In this document: positions 18,289-28,133 of the stretch, in pieces | How the letters are laid out: each line of letters opens with the position of its first letter | How positions within the stretch are numbered: position 1 is the stretch's first letter | From: Massilia sp. H6 | GTDB lineage: Bacteria; Pseudomonadota; Gammaproteobacteria; Burkholderiales; Burkholderiaceae_D | Assembly: GCF_024802625.1 (NCBI RefSeq) | Contig: NZ_CP103371.1 | Location: forward strand, 2,914,001-2,978,000 | Reading direction: 5' to 3' | DNA length: 64,000 nucleotides | The notes under the pieces: model-generated | The model's input: only the letters and a program-made list of their open reading frames with translations | Database searches by the model: none | What the model was told of the DNA's origin: nothing | Translations under genes and position numbers: made by a program

Positions 18289-19611
18289 ATGACTGAACTG
18301 ACCCCTCTCCGCCACATTCCGCACACCAACGTGTTCCGCAAAGGCGATGTGTTCGTCCTGTTTGGCGAACTGTTCGGGCGCGGCTACGTGAATGGCCTGA
18401 TCGACGAGGCGCGCGCCGCCGGCATGACCATCGTCGGCATCACCGTTGGCCGCCGCGACGAGACCGGCGCGCTGCGCGCGCTGGACGCGGCAGAGCTGGC
18501 GGAAGCGGAAGAGAAGCTCGGTGGCCATATCATCAACGTGCCGATGATGGCCGGTTTCGACATGGACGCTCCGGAAGGCGAGCAGAATCCGACCGAGATG
18601 CTGGCCAAGATCACCCTCAAGAGCTGGCAAGAAGACAAGCTGGACTGGGACAAGATCGAGGCCTGCCGCGCCGCCGGCGTGGCACGATTCACGCGCTCGG
18701 CAGCCATCGTCATGCAAGAGATCGACAAGCTGGTACCGCAAGGGGCGAATGTCTTCTTTGCCCACACCATGGCCGGCGGCATCCCAAAAATCAAGGCTTT
18801 CCTGGCGATCGCCAACCGCATCTATAAAGGCCGCGGCGAGCGCTTCATGTCCTCGCGCGCGCTGCTCGAGAGCGATCTGGGCAAGCTGATCCTGATGAAC
18901 TTCGACGAAGTCACGGCCAACACGCTCAACTACCTGATCGATGCCTCAGCGGCGATCCGCGAGCGGGTGACCCAGGCTGGCGGCGAAGTGCGCTACACCG
19001 CCTACGGCTACCACGGGACCGAGATCCTGATCGATGGCAAGTACCAGTGGCAGACCTATACCAACTATACCCAGGGCTATGCCAAGATGCGGCTCGAGTC
19101 GGTAGCCCAGAGCGCCTGGAACCGCGGCATCTGGGCCACGGTGTTTAATTGCCCCGAAATCCGCACCAATTCTTCCGATATTTTCGTCGGCGTCGAACTT
19201 TCGCTGTTCCCTTTGCTGAAGGCGCTGAAGAAGGAAGGCGGCGGCGCCTGGGCCGACCAGCAATGGCAGATCTGCCAGGATCTGCTGGGCGACGAGACCT
19301 CGCTGGAATCGCTGCTCGACACCATCGAGCGCTACAACAACGACAGCACCAGCGCCGAGTTCCGCGACTTTCAGGCCTGGCCGATGGACAACACGCCGGC
19401 ACTGGCCGACGTCATGATCGGCACCTCGGAAGCAATCACGGCGCTGCACAAGGACAAGAAAGCCTTGATTACCGACCACTTGTCCGCATTGGTGCTGGAA
19501 GGCGCCGGCCCGCTGATGTTCTACGGCGCGTCGGAAAGAATCGCCCCGGTCCTGTGGCTCAACCACGACATCATCGCGCGCCAGCTCAACGAACTGCACC
19601 AGCCGGCTTGA
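18289..19611 (+). CDS. FabMG-like (putative enoyl-ACP reductase family) protein
   Basis: 440 aa with no signal peptide and no membrane segments. It resembles what I recall as the FabMG enoyl-ACP reductase family, first described from metagenomic triclosan-resistance work; this is recall, not a search result. Seen: GELFGRGYVNGLIDEARAAG near the N-terminus, reminiscent of a nucleotide-binding segment, FAHTMAGGIPK at about 160-170, and a long conserved-looking C-terminal half (YTAYGYHGTEILIDG). If the call is right it would reduce enoyl-ACP in fatty acid synthesis. TATAATGG lies at 18216-18223 upstream. It is followed by the DUF3460 gene 29 bp downstream. Confidence 0.6.
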   Translation: MTELTPLRHIPHTNVFRKGDVFVLFGELFGRGYVNGLIDEARAAGMTIVGITVGRRDETGALRALDAAELAEAEEKLGGHIINVPMMAGFDMDAPEGEQNPTEMLAKITLKSWQEDKLDWDKIEACRAAGVARFTRSAAIVMQEIDKLVPQGANVFFAHTMAGGIPKIKAFLAIANRIYKGRGERFMSSRALLESDLGKLILMNFDEVTANTLNYLIDASAAIRERVTQAGGEVRYTAYGYHGTEILIDGKYQWQTYTNYTQGYAKMRLESVAQSAWNRGIWATVFNCPEIRTNSSDIFVGVELSLFPLLKALKKEGGGAWADQQWQICQDLLGDETSLESLLDTIERYNNDSTSAEFRDFQAWPMDNTPALADVMIGTSEAITALHKDKKALITDHLSALVLEGAGPLMFYGASERIAPVLWLNHDIIARQLNELHQPA

Positions 19612-19640
19612 CGTCGTCACCTCTTTCTCTTCAGGCAACT

Positions 19641-19850
19641 ATGATCTTCTCGAAAAAACACACGCTCTACGAATCCGAGCATACCCGCTTCATCCGCGAA
19701 CTCAAGGCCCAGACTCCTGGCATGGAAACGCGCCAGCTGGAAGGCCGTTCGCTGCTGTGGGACAAGGCGCCGCTGTCGCTGGACGAACAGGAGCGCGCCC
19801 GCAAGTCGCAGCTGCGCCAGAACGCTTACCCGTACCAGAACAAGGTCTGA
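19641..19850 (+). CDS. DUF3460 family small protein
   Basis: 69 aa, soluble, with no signal peptide. The pattern YESEHTRFIREL, GRSLLWDKAPL and a QNAYPYQ end is typical of DUF3460, a family I know chiefly from Burkholderiales, often near scpA and panC as here. The function is unknown. It lies 29 bp after the FabMG-like gene and 15 bp before scpA, so one operon is likely. Confidence 0.85.
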   Translation: MIFSKKHTLYESEHTRFIRELKAQTPGMETRQLEGRSLLWDKAPLSLDEQERARKSQLRQNAYPYQNKV

Positions 19851-19865
19851 AGCCGGGGACACCCC

Positions 19866-20717
19866 ATGCTGCCCGAGCAGGCCGAGCCGCAGGCACTGGT
19901 GCTGCCAGTCGATCCCGGGGCGCATGATGCGCTGCCCGAGGCCGCCGTCGCCCGCCTGTATGGCGAGCCGATGGCGCGCATGCCAACCGACCTGTACATT
20001 CCGCCGGACGCGCTCGAGGTCTTCCTGGACGCCTTCGAAGGCCCGCTCGACCTGCTGCTCTACCTGATTCGCAAACAGAACTTCAATATCCTCGACATCC
20101 CGATGGCGCAGCTCACCCTGCAATACCTGAAATATGTCGAGCAGATCCGCGAGCACAATCTGGAACTGGCCGCCGAGTACCTGCTCATGGCGGCAATGCT
20201 GATCGAGATCAAGTCGCGCATGTTGTTGCCGAAGCGCCATGACGACCTGGTCGAAGAAGCCGGCGACCCGCGCGCGGAGCTGGTGCGGCGCCTGCTCGAC
20301 TACGAGCAGATCAAGGTGGCGGCGGTGAAGCTGGGAACGCTGCCGCAGGAAGGGCGAGATTTTGTGCGTCCCGAGCTGTTCGTCGAGCAAGGCGTGGCGC
20401 CGAGCCTGCCCGAGGTCGACCCCTGGGATCTGCAACGCGCCTGGCTCGACGTGCTGCGCCGCGCCAAGCTGACCGAGCATCACCGGATCAGCCGCCAGGA
20501 ATTGTCGGTGCGCGAGCACATGTCGGCCATCCTGCGCACCCTGCAGTCGCAGCGCTTCGTCGAGTTCTCCGAACTGTTCGCGGGCCAGCACGGTATCCCG
20601 ATTGTGGTTGTACACTTTGTCGCCATGCTAGAACTGGCTAAAGAAACCTTGATCGAAATCACGCAAGCCGAACCATTTGCGCCGATCTATGTACGGCTGG
20701 CTTACTCCCCGGCGTGA
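19866..20717 (+). CDS. scpA: Segregation and condensation protein A
   Basis: 283 aa. ScpA is the kleisin that joins SMC heads with ScpB in the chromosome condensin. Seen: the N-terminal kleisin block FEGPLDLLLYLIRKQNFNILDIP at about 58-80, AAEYLLMAAMLIEIKSRMLLP, and the C-terminal winged helix near 220-283 (VVHFVAMLELAKET). The first 37 residues precede the usual family start, so an internal start near 19978 (MARMPTDL) is possible. No scpB is in the window. panC follows 41 bp downstream. Confidence 0.94.
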   Translation: MLPEQAEPQALVLPVDPGAHDALPEAAVARLYGEPMARMPTDLYIPPDALEVFLDAFEGPLDLLLYLIRKQNFNILDIPMAQLTLQYLKYVEQIREHNLELAAEYLLMAAMLIEIKSRMLLPKRHDDLVEEAGDPRAELVRRLLDYEQIKVAAVKLGTLPQEGRDFVRPELFVEQGVAPSLPEVDPWDLQRAWLDVLRRAKLTEHHRISRQELSVREHMSAILRTLQSQRFVEFSELFAGQHGIPIVVVHFVAMLELAKETLIEITQAEPFAPIYVRLAYSPA

Positions 20718-20755
20718 CCGCCGTTCATTCAATTTGCGCATTAATTTGCACCTAG

Positions 20756-21598
<843 letters not shown>

Positions 21599-21716
21599 GC
21601 AACATAGCAAATCACCATCTATGCTTGCGAAATTGCAATAAAGGGAAGGATGGCCTTATACTTGACGCCGCGGTGACTAGTTTCCTAGACAACTGCGCAT
21701 AACCAAGGAACTTGCC

Positions 21717-22490
21717 GTGAATGCTCCCCTGCCTCACCTGACCCGCAAAGGCCCGCCGAAGCCGTCCGACGTGCTCAGCCGCATCGGCGGCCAAGCCGAA
21801 CCGCACGAGATGCGCGACCCCTTCGACATCGGTGAAGCACTTTTAACTTTGTCGCTCTCGGGAGAAGCGGTCACGGTGCTGCCGGCAGGAGTTGTAGAAC
21901 CATTGCTCGCGCGCATAGCTTCGGTTGATCCTGAACTGCCGCATTTCGTCCTCGACTTTACCGGCAGCGCCCTGCCGCCGGCTGGCAAGGCCACCCTGGT
22001 TGCCGCGCTGGGCGGCAACGCCAAGTTGCAATTCGAGATCGAGCAGAAATTCAAGGCCTTGCCGGGCGAGCCGATGCATGTGGCGGCCGAGTTCCCGCCG
22101 GCCTGCCTGGTGTTGAACCGGCGCGCCGCGCGCCGCGTCGAGACGCCCGTCGGCGTCAACTACACCGCCGTATTCAGGACCAATGGCCGGCAGTTCGACC
22201 TGCCGCTCTACGATTTCTCGGAGACCGGCGTTGGCTTGCGGGCAACGCCGACGCAGGTATTCGGGCTACATGTAGGCAAGAAGCTGGAGGGTGTGCGACT
22301 GGAGCTGGGACCGAACCTGACGCTCACGGCCGACCTCGAGGTGCGCCTGATGCGCCCCTTCCGCACTTTCCTGCTCGGCGAACAGGTTCAGATCGGCTGC
22401 AGTTTCTCGAGCATCTCGCTGCAGATGAAACAGACGCTGGAGCGGTTTGTGACCAGCGGGGCGGTTGAGCGGCGCGCCGCGGCACGCTAG
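21717..22490 (+). CDS. PilZ-domain flagellar brake (YcgR-like) protein
   Basis: 257 aa from a GTG start with AAGGAA upstream. An N-terminal YcgR-type domain is followed by a PilZ domain with the c-di-GMP binding motif: RRAARRVETPVG supplies the RxxxR element and DFSETGVGL the D/NxSxxG element. Such proteins bind c-di-GMP and slow the flagellar motor at the MotA/FliG interface. The neighbouring motility block on the other strand supports that role. It converges on the EAL-HDOD gene, with 11 bp between them. Confidence 0.88.
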   Translation: MNAPLPHLTRKGPPKPSDVLSRIGGQAEPHEMRDPFDIGEALLTLSLSGEAVTVLPAGVVEPLLARIASVDPELPHFVLDFTGSALPPAGKATLVAALGGNAKLQFEIEQKFKALPGEPMHVAAEFPPACLVLNRRAARRVETPVGVNYTAVFRTNGRQFDLPLYDFSETGVGLRATPTQVFGLHVGKKLEGVRLELGPNLTLTADLEVRLMRPFRTFLLGEQVQIGCSFSSISLQMKQTLERFVTSGAVERRAAAR

Positions 22491-22501
22491 CTCATCGGGC
22501 G

Positions 22502-23710
22502 TCAAGCCGCGACGCTCTGGGCCCACGCCAGCGCCGACAAGTGCGCCTTGTTGACGTCGAGCGGGCTGATGTCGAGCGAGGCCGCCAGCGACGACACCAG
22601 GCTGGAACTGAGCTCGCAAGCCTCGGCCAGCGCCAGGTAGGGGCCGTAGATGCCGTTGCGACCCAGCAGCGCCTTGACTACCTCTTCCGGCAGCGGCACT
22701 GTCTCGAGTACTTCCTGCATCGGCAAGCCAAGCAGGCGGTCGAGCAGCGAGAACATGCCGGCGACAAACAGGTTCTCTCCTTCCCCGCGCGCCAGCTTCT
22801 TTTCACCCAGCAGTTCGGCCAGACGGCCGCGGATCACCGCCGTTTCCATCAGTACCGGCGAATAGCCGCTCTGGCTGGCCGTGGCCAGCAGCAGCACCAG
22901 CCAGCGGTACAGCGGCGCATAGCCCATCAGCGCAATCGCCTGGCGCAGCGACTGCACCTCGCGCGCAGCACCGAAGCCGGCCGAGTTAATAAATTTCAGT
23001 AGCTTGTAGGTGAGTGCAGGATCGCGCTTGAGCACGTTTTCGATCTTCGGCACGTCATCGTTGTTCTGCACCATCTGCATCAGCTGCAAGATCGTGCTCT
23101 GGGTCGCATTCATGCCCTTGACCGGGTTGCCGGGACGCGGCGTCAGGTGCAGCTTGCCCACGAAGGCATCCAGGCCAAGCGCAGCGCAGGCGTCGAAATC
23201 GGCCCAGCTTGCCACTGGCCGGCCTACCATGCGCATTGCGGCATGCTTGGCGGCCGCATAGGTGCGTGCCTGCGCGACCACGTCGATGCCAGTGAACTGG
23301 ACTTCGAGGTAAGAAGCGTACGGTGACAGGTTGCGACCCAGCAAGGCGATGTCGGCCCCGCGGATCGACACACCCACGCCGCCGACACGCACCGCCGCCA
23401 CCGCCGAGCGCACGTCGGGATCGGTCAGCTTGCGAATATTCAGGGTCAGGACCGTGTGCTCCGGCGGCAGCGCATGCAGCGCGTCGAGCGAAAGCATTTC
23501 GGGAACCGCGTCGAGGAACAGGATCTTGTCGCGCAATAACCAGCCCTGTTCGGCGTGTACCACGTGCTGGGCGACAATGCCGACCAGGTCTTCGAGTTCC
23601 TGGGCGGTCGCGACCCTGCCGTCATTGCTTTGCCACGACAGTTCGTAGCCTATCACCCGCTGCTTGGGGTCGAGCAGCGGTTCACGGACGATGAAGTTGG
23701 TCTGGTGCAT
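22502..23710 (-). CDS. EAL-like/HDOD domain signalling protein
   Basis: 402 aa, no membrane segments. The N-terminal half (about 1-190) resembles the degenerate EAL domain of YuxH-type proteins (IVREPLLDPKQRVIGYEL) and lacks a recognisable catalytic EAL motif. The C-terminal half is an HDOD domain (VPKIENVLKRDPALTYKLLKFINSAGFG, then SLRQAIALMG). HDOD proteins act as non-catalytic hubs in motility and c-di-GMP signalling. It lies 56 bp after cheZ on the same strand and may be the last gene of the chemotaxis block. Confidence 0.88.
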   Translation of the reverse strand: MHQTNFIVREPLLDPKQRVIGYELSWQSNDGRVATAQELEDLVGIVAQHVVHAEQGWLLRDKILFLDAVPEMLSLDALHALPPEHTVLTLNIRKLTDPDVRSAVAAVRVGGVGVSIRGADIALLGRNLSPYASYLEVQFTGIDVVAQARTYAAAKHAAMRMVGRPVASWADFDACAALGLDAFVGKLHLTPRPGNPVKGMNATQSTILQLMQMVQNNDDVPKIENVLKRDPALTYKLLKFINSAGFGAAREVQSLRQAIALMGYAPLYRWLVLLLATASQSGYSPVLMETAVIRGRLAELLGEKKLARGEGENLFVAGMFSLLDRLLGLPMQEVLETVPLPEEVVKALLGRNGIYGPYLALAEACELSSSLVSSLAASLDISPLDVNKAHLSALAWAQSVAA

Positions 23711-23766
23711 GTTGGCGCGTAAGGGGGCCTGAAACGGGCCGGCGGCAAGCCGTGGCCCGGCGCGCG

Positions 23767-24405
23767 TCAGAAACCGAGGCTGTCGAGCAGGTCGTCGACC
23801 TGGCCCTGGTCAGCCACGACCTCGTTCTTGCCTTCCGGATTGATCTGCGGACCGTTGAGCAGGCCGTTGTCGAGTTCGCGCTTGATTTCACTCGGCGCAA
23901 AGTCGATCAGCACCTGCACCAACTGCTTTTCGAGGTTCTGTGCAATGCCGGTGATGCGGCCGATCACCTGCCCGGTCAGGTCCTGGAAATCCTGGGCCAT
24001 CATGATGTCCATCAGCTGGCCCCGGGTCGCGGCCGCCCCCACACGCGATTCGTCGAGCCCGGTGATCGTGCGCTGGGCCAGCGCGCGCCACTGCGCTTCC
24101 GAGGCGCCGTTATCGAGCAGGGCCTGCCACGAAGCGGACAACTCGCTAGAGCGCGTTTCAATTGCATCCTGCACCGGGCCGGCGGCATCGGTCGCGTCCA
24201 GCACCTTTTTGGCGGCTTGTTCCGAGAGACGCGCGACGTAGTCAAGGCGATCGCGGGCGTCGGGAATATCGCTCGCGGCCTTCTCGATCAGCTTGTCCAG
24301 GCCCAGTCCGCGCAGGCTCTCGTGCAACGAGCGCGTCATGTGCCCGATCCGGCTCAGGACATCTTCGTTCGACACCGGGGCCAGGTCGACAGTCTGCTCA
24401 ATCAT
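23767..24405 (-). CDS. cheZ: CheY-P phosphatase CheZ
   Basis: 212 aa. It dephosphorylates CheY-P. The catalytic pair is Asp142 and Gln146 in FQDLTGQVI, and the C-terminal CheY-binding peptide is VDDLLDSLGF at the very end. The rest is a long helical hairpin, as in the family. It starts 1 bp after the cheY stop, so translational coupling with cheY is likely. Confidence 0.97.
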   Translation of the reverse strand: MIEQTVDLAPVSNEDVLSRIGHMTRSLHESLRGLGLDKLIEKAASDIPDARDRLDYVARLSEQAAKKVLDATDAAGPVQDAIETRSSELSASWQALLDNGASEAQWRALAQRTITGLDESRVGAAATRGQLMDIMMAQDFQDLTGQVIGRITGIAQNLEKQLVQVLIDFAPSEIKRELDNGLLNGPQINPEGKNEVVADQGQVDDLLDSLGF

Positions 24406-24406
24406 G

Positions 24407-24805
24407 TCAGGCTCCGGCCTTGTCCATTTTTTCGAAGATCTTGTTCAGCTTTTCGTCCAGCGTGGCTGCCGTGAACGGCTTGACCACATAACCGCTGGCG
24501 CCGGCCTGGGCCGCGGCGATGATGTTTTCCTTCTTGGCTTCGGCCGTCACCATCAGCACTGGCAGCTTGGCCAGCGCGGGATCGGCACGAATGTTCTGCA
24601 GCATGGTCAGGCCATCCATGTTGGGCATGTTCCAGTCCGACACGACGAAGTCGAACTGTTCGCTGCGCAGCTTGGCCAGGCCCATGACGCCGTCTTCGGC
24701 CTCGTCAACGTTGGCATATCCTAATTCTTTCAACAGATTCCGGACGATGCGGCGCATCGTCGAGAAATCGTCTACAACCAGAAAACGCATCTTTGGATCA
24801 GCCAT
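24407..24805 (-). CDS. cheY: Chemotaxis response regulator CheY
   Basis: 132 aa, a single receiver domain. The phospho-acceptor is Asp57, with the acidic pair at 12-13 (VDDFSTMRR), Thr87 and Lys109 in VVKPF. The [11 protein letters not shown] context is that of true CheY proteins that bind FliM. It directly precedes cheZ, and 154 bp separate it from the cheB stop. Confidence 0.97.
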   Translation of the reverse strand: MADPKMRFLVVDDFSTMRRIVRNLLKELGYANVDEAEDGVMGLAKLRSEQFDFVVSDWNMPNMDGLTMLQNIRADPALAKLPVLMVTAEAKKENIIAAAQAGASGYVVKPFTAATLDEKLNKIFEKMDKAGA

Positions 24806-24959
24806 AAATTACTCCGTTGAATCTTCTACTTTGGTTAAATGGTGGGCGCCGTGCCAGGCTCAATGGAGCAGCCTCGATAGAACAGCCTCAAGCAGCCTCA
24901 AGAATAGCATTTTTGTTGCCATACGGCGATAAAATGGGAACAAACGACCTGCATCCGCA

Positions 24960-26024
24960 TCAAACACGCAACGCCCGGCTGCCTTGCGACGCCAGATGGT
25001 CAAGCACCATGCGCGGCAACTGCTGCAACGGACCAATTTCGTGGGCTGCGCCGAGTGCAATCGCCTCGCGCGGCATGCCAAAAACAACGCAGCTCGCCTC
25101 GTCCTGGGCAAAATTCTGCGCTCCCGCAGCGCGCATGTCCAGCATTCCCGCGGCGCCGTCCTTGCCCATGCCGGTCAGGATAACACCAACGGCATTCTTG
25201 CCTGCGGCTTCGGCCGCACTGCGGAACAACACGTCCACCGAGGGACGGTGGCGGTTGACCGCCGGGCCCTGGTCGAGCCTGGTCATGTAGTTGGCGCCGG
25301 ATCGGGCCAGCAGCAGGTGCGAATGGCCCGGGGCGATATAGGCATGGCCGGGCAGCACGCGCTCGTTGCCCTGCGACTCGCACACGCTGATTTTGCATAG
25401 CGAATCGAGGCGCTTGGCGAAGGAACTGGTAAAGCCTTCCGGCATGTGCTGGGCAATCAGGATGCCCGGACAGTCCGATGGCATCTGCATCAGGAATTCG
25501 CGGATCGCCTCGGTGCCACCTGTGGAGGCCCCGATAATGATCAGCTTTTCCGACGAAATCAAGGGGCTGCGCAGCGCCGACAAGGGCCCCGTGGCGGCGG
25601 CCGGCTGCAAGGTGCGCGCCTTGACCCGGGCGCGCGAGACGGCCCGGATCTTGTCGGCGATCAGCTCGGTGTACTCGCGCATGCCGGTCTGGATCGAAAT
25701 CTTCGGCTTGGTCACGAAGTCCACCGCACCGAGTTCCAGCGCGCGCATGGTGATTTCCGAACCGCGTTCGGTCAGCGACGACACCATCAGCACCGGCATC
25801 GGCCGCAGGCGCATCAGTTTTTCCAGAAAGTCGAGGCCATCCATCTTCGGCATCTCGACGTCGAGGGTGAGCACGTCCGGGTTGTGGCGCTTGATCAGGT
25901 CGCGCGCCACCAGGGGGTCGGGGGCGGTCGCCACCACTTCCATATCGGGCTGGGAGTTGACGATTTCGCTCATCACGCTACGGATCAGCGCAGAGTCGTC
26001 GACGATCAGTACCTTGATTGTCAT
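24960..26024 (-). CDS. cheB: Chemoreceptor glutamate methylesterase CheB
   Basis: 354 aa from ATG 26024 with AGGA 7 nt upstream (a TTG 7 codons earlier is less likely). The receiver domain has Asp10 and phospho-acceptor Asp55 ([12 protein letters not shown]). The esterase domain has [10 protein letters not shown] (nucleophile Ser), AQHMPEGF (His) and GMGKDGAAG (Asp). It removes methyl groups from receptors once phosphorylated by CheA and can deamidate Gln. It follows cheD in the same operon. Confidence 0.97.
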   Translation of the reverse strand: MTIKVLIVDDSALIRSVMSEIVNSQPDMEVVATAPDPLVARDLIKRHNPDVLTLDVEMPKMDGLDFLEKLMRLRPMPVLMVSSLTERGSEITMRALELGAVDFVTKPKISIQTGMREYTELIADKIRAVSRARVKARTLQPAAATGPLSALRSPLISSEKLIIIGASTGGTEAIREFLMQMPSDCPGILIAQHMPEGFTSSFAKRLDSLCKISVCESQGNERVLPGHAYIAPGHSHLLLARSGANYMTRLDQGPAVNRHRPSVDVLFRSAAEAAGKNAVGVILTGMGKDGAAGMLDMRAAGAQNFAQDEASCVVFGMPREAIALGAAHEIGPLQQLPRMVLDHLASQGSRALRV

Positions 26025-26050
26025 GGGTCGTCCTAAAGAGGTCAATGCGA

Positions 26051-26644
26051 TCAGAACAGGTCGATGGCGCCGCCCACCGGCTCGACCTTGAGCCGTTTGG
26101 CGTAGTCGAGTTCGCGCTTGGCCAGCGTATCGTTTTGGGTTTGCATGAGCTTTTTCACCAGTACCTTTCCGGTCTTCGGGAAGAAGTACACCTTGCGTGG
26201 ATAGATGTCGTTCAGGTCTTCGGCCAGCACCGGGATGCGCTCGGTCTTCAGAAAGCTCATGACGAAGGCCGCATTGCGCTCGCCCACGTTCATCGCCGTG
26301 AAGCCGCGCAGCACCGCGCCGCCGCCGAACACCTTCGCTTCCAGGTTGTCGCGCCGCGCGCCGGCCTTGAGCAGGTCGTTGATCAAGATCTCCATCGCGA
26401 AGGTCCCGTAGCGCATCGAGGCGGAAACCGGGTTGTTGACGTCGCCGCTGTCGGGCAGCATGAAGTGATTCATGCCGCCCAGACCGGTGACGCGATCGCG
26501 GATGCAGGCCGACACGCAGGAACCGAGCACGGTCACGATCAGCATGTTCTTGCCGGTGTAGTAGTACTCGCCCGGGAGGATCTTGGCCGCGTCGCAGTCG
26601 AAGGTGCGGTCGTAGTAGACGTTGGTGGCAAACTGGTTATTCAT
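26051..26644 (-). CDS. cheD: Chemoreceptor glutamine deamidase CheD
   Basis: 197 aa. It deamidates Gln residues of chemoreceptors. The catalytic Cys43 lies in [10 protein letters not shown] and His60 in GGMNHFMLP, both in the standard arrangement. It sits between cheR and cheB, with 15 bp between it and the cheR stop. It starts [13 protein letters not shown] and has no export signal. Confidence 0.96.
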   Translation of the reverse strand: MNNQFATNVYYDRTFDCDAAKILPGEYYYTGKNMLIVTVLGSCVSACIRDRVTGLGGMNHFMLPDSGDVNNPVSASMRYGTFAMEILINDLLKAGARRDNLEAKVFGGGAVLRGFTAMNVGERNAAFVMSFLKTERIPVLAEDLNDIYPRKVYFFPKTGKVLVKKLMQTQNDTLAKRELDYAKRLKVEPVGGAIDLF

Positions 26645-26659
26645 GGTTCGCTACCAATG

Positions 26660-27529
26660 CTAACGGGCTGCGCGCAGGGCGGGATCAAGCTCGTACACGG
26701 TCTTGCCGCGCAAGCGCAGCGAGTCCGACACGTACAGGAAATTCTCGGAATGGCCAGCGAACAGCAGCGCGTGCGGCTTCATCAGCGGCACGAAGCGCGC
26801 CAGGATCCTGCGCTGGGTGTCCTTGTCGAAGTAGATCATCACGTTGCGACAGAAGATCGCATCGAACTGCCCTTCGAGCGGCCAGCCGTCGGCCAGCAAA
26901 TTGAGCTGGCGGAAGTTGACCAGTTGGCGCAGCTCCGGGCGCACGCGCGCCATGCCTTCGTTGCCGCCCTTGCCGCGCATGAAGAAGCGCTTCAGGCGCG
27001 CCGCGTCCAGCTTCTCGGTGCGCTCCATTGGATAGACCCCGGTAGCGCCGGTGGCCAGCACGTTGGTATCGATGTCGGTGGCGATGATCTGCACTGGCGG
27101 CGTGAGCGTGTCGAACGCTTCGCAGGCCGTCATCGCGATCGAATAGGGCTCTTCGCCGGTGGACGCGGCCGAGCACCAGATCGTCAGCGGCGCGCCACTT
27201 CCCTGCCTGCGCCTGAGCGCCACCAGATGCTCGGCCAGCAGCGGAAAATGGTGCGATTCGCGGAAGAACGAGGTCAGATTGGTGGTGAGCGCATTGGTGA
27301 ACGCCTCCCACTCGGCGCCCATGCGCCCTGCTTCCAGGTCGTCGAGGTAACGCACGAACGACTGGATGCCGGTCGCGCGCAAGCGCCGCGCCAGGCGGCT
27401 GTACACCATTTCCTGCTTGCTGTCGGCCAGCGAGATGCCGGCGCGCTGATAAATCAGCGCGCGGACCCGTTCGAAATCATTCTTGGTGAAGTCGAATTCC
27501 TTGACCGTATCGGTTTTTTGCTGCGGCAC
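26660..27529 (-). CDS. cheR: Chemotaxis protein methyltransferase CheR
   Basis: 289 aa. It methylates receptor Glu residues with SAM. An N-terminal helical CheR_N domain (FTKNDFERVRALIYQRAGISL) is followed by the SAM-binding domain with WCSAASTGEEPYSIAM and FCRNVMIYFD. NLTSFFRE is the conserved substrate-contact segment. It lies between cheW and cheD. Confidence 0.97.
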   Translation of the reverse strand: MPQQKTDTVKEFDFTKNDFERVRALIYQRAGISLADSKQEMVYSRLARRLRATGIQSFVRYLDDLEAGRMGAEWEAFTNALTTNLTSFFRESHHFPLLAEHLVALRRRQGSGAPLTIWCSAASTGEEPYSIAMTACEAFDTLTPPVQIIATDIDTNVLATGATGVYPMERTEKLDAARLKRFFMRGKGGNEGMARVRPELRQLVNFRQLNLLADGWPLEGQFDAIFCRNVMIYFDKDTQRRILARFVPLMKPHALLFAGHSENFLYVSDSLRLRGKTVYELDPALRAAR

Positions 27530-27602
27530 GTGCTTGCCTCTTCATGCTGTGTGCCCGGTGAGTCGGGCGATTCGTTTTGCTGCTCGTGCCAACACCCTCC
27601 GA

Positions 27603-28106
27603 TCAAGCAGCGAGTTTGTCCATCAAACCCATCTCGCCCGACGACATCAGCTTGTCGATATCGACCAGGATCAGCATCCGCTCATCTACCGTACCGAGGC
27701 CAATCATGTAGTCCGAATTGAAGGCGCTGCCCATTTCCGGGGCCGGCTTGATCTGGTCGGGGGTAAGCGTGGTCACGTCCGAGACGCTGTCGACCACCAT
27801 ACCCATGATGCGCCCGCCAATGTTCAGAATGATCACGACGGTGAACTGGTCATAGACCGGCGTGCCGAGCTTGAACTTGATGCGCATGTCCACAACCGGA
27901 ATGATGATGCCGCGCAGGTTGATCACGCCCTTGATGAATTCGGGGGCGTTGGCGATGCGGGTGACCGCTTCGTAGCCGCGGATCTCCTGCACCTTCAGGA
28001 TGTCGATGCCGTATTCCTCGGAGCCGAGGGTGAAGGCCAGGAACTCGCTGCCTGCGCCGTCGTGCGCGGCGCCGTCAGCCATCCGGGTGTTCTGTTCGGT
28101 AGACAT
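27603..28106 (-). CDS. cheW: Chemotaxis coupling protein CheW
   Basis: 167 aa with a single CheW SH3-like domain ([25 protein letters not shown], then [16 protein letters not shown]). It links CheA to receptors. It is encoded 28 bp after cheA and before cheR. A second, separate CheW-like gene exists at 54573. Confidence 0.97.
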   Translation of the reverse strand: MSTEQNTRMADGAAHDGAGSEFLAFTLGSEEYGIDILKVQEIRGYEAVTRIANAPEFIKGVINLRGIIIPVVDMRIKFKLGTPVYDQFTVVIILNIGGRIMGMVVDSVSDVTTLTPDQIKPAPEMGSAFNSDYMIGLGTVDERMLILVDIDKLMSSGEMGLMDKLAA

Positions 28107-28133
28107 GTTTCGTCCTCTTGAAGTAATTGGTTA

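Noticed and set aside
23710-23766. GC-rich palindromic stretch between cheZ and the EAL-HDOD gene as a terminator
   Set aside because: No U-tract, and the genes look co-transcribed; it may be only compositional.
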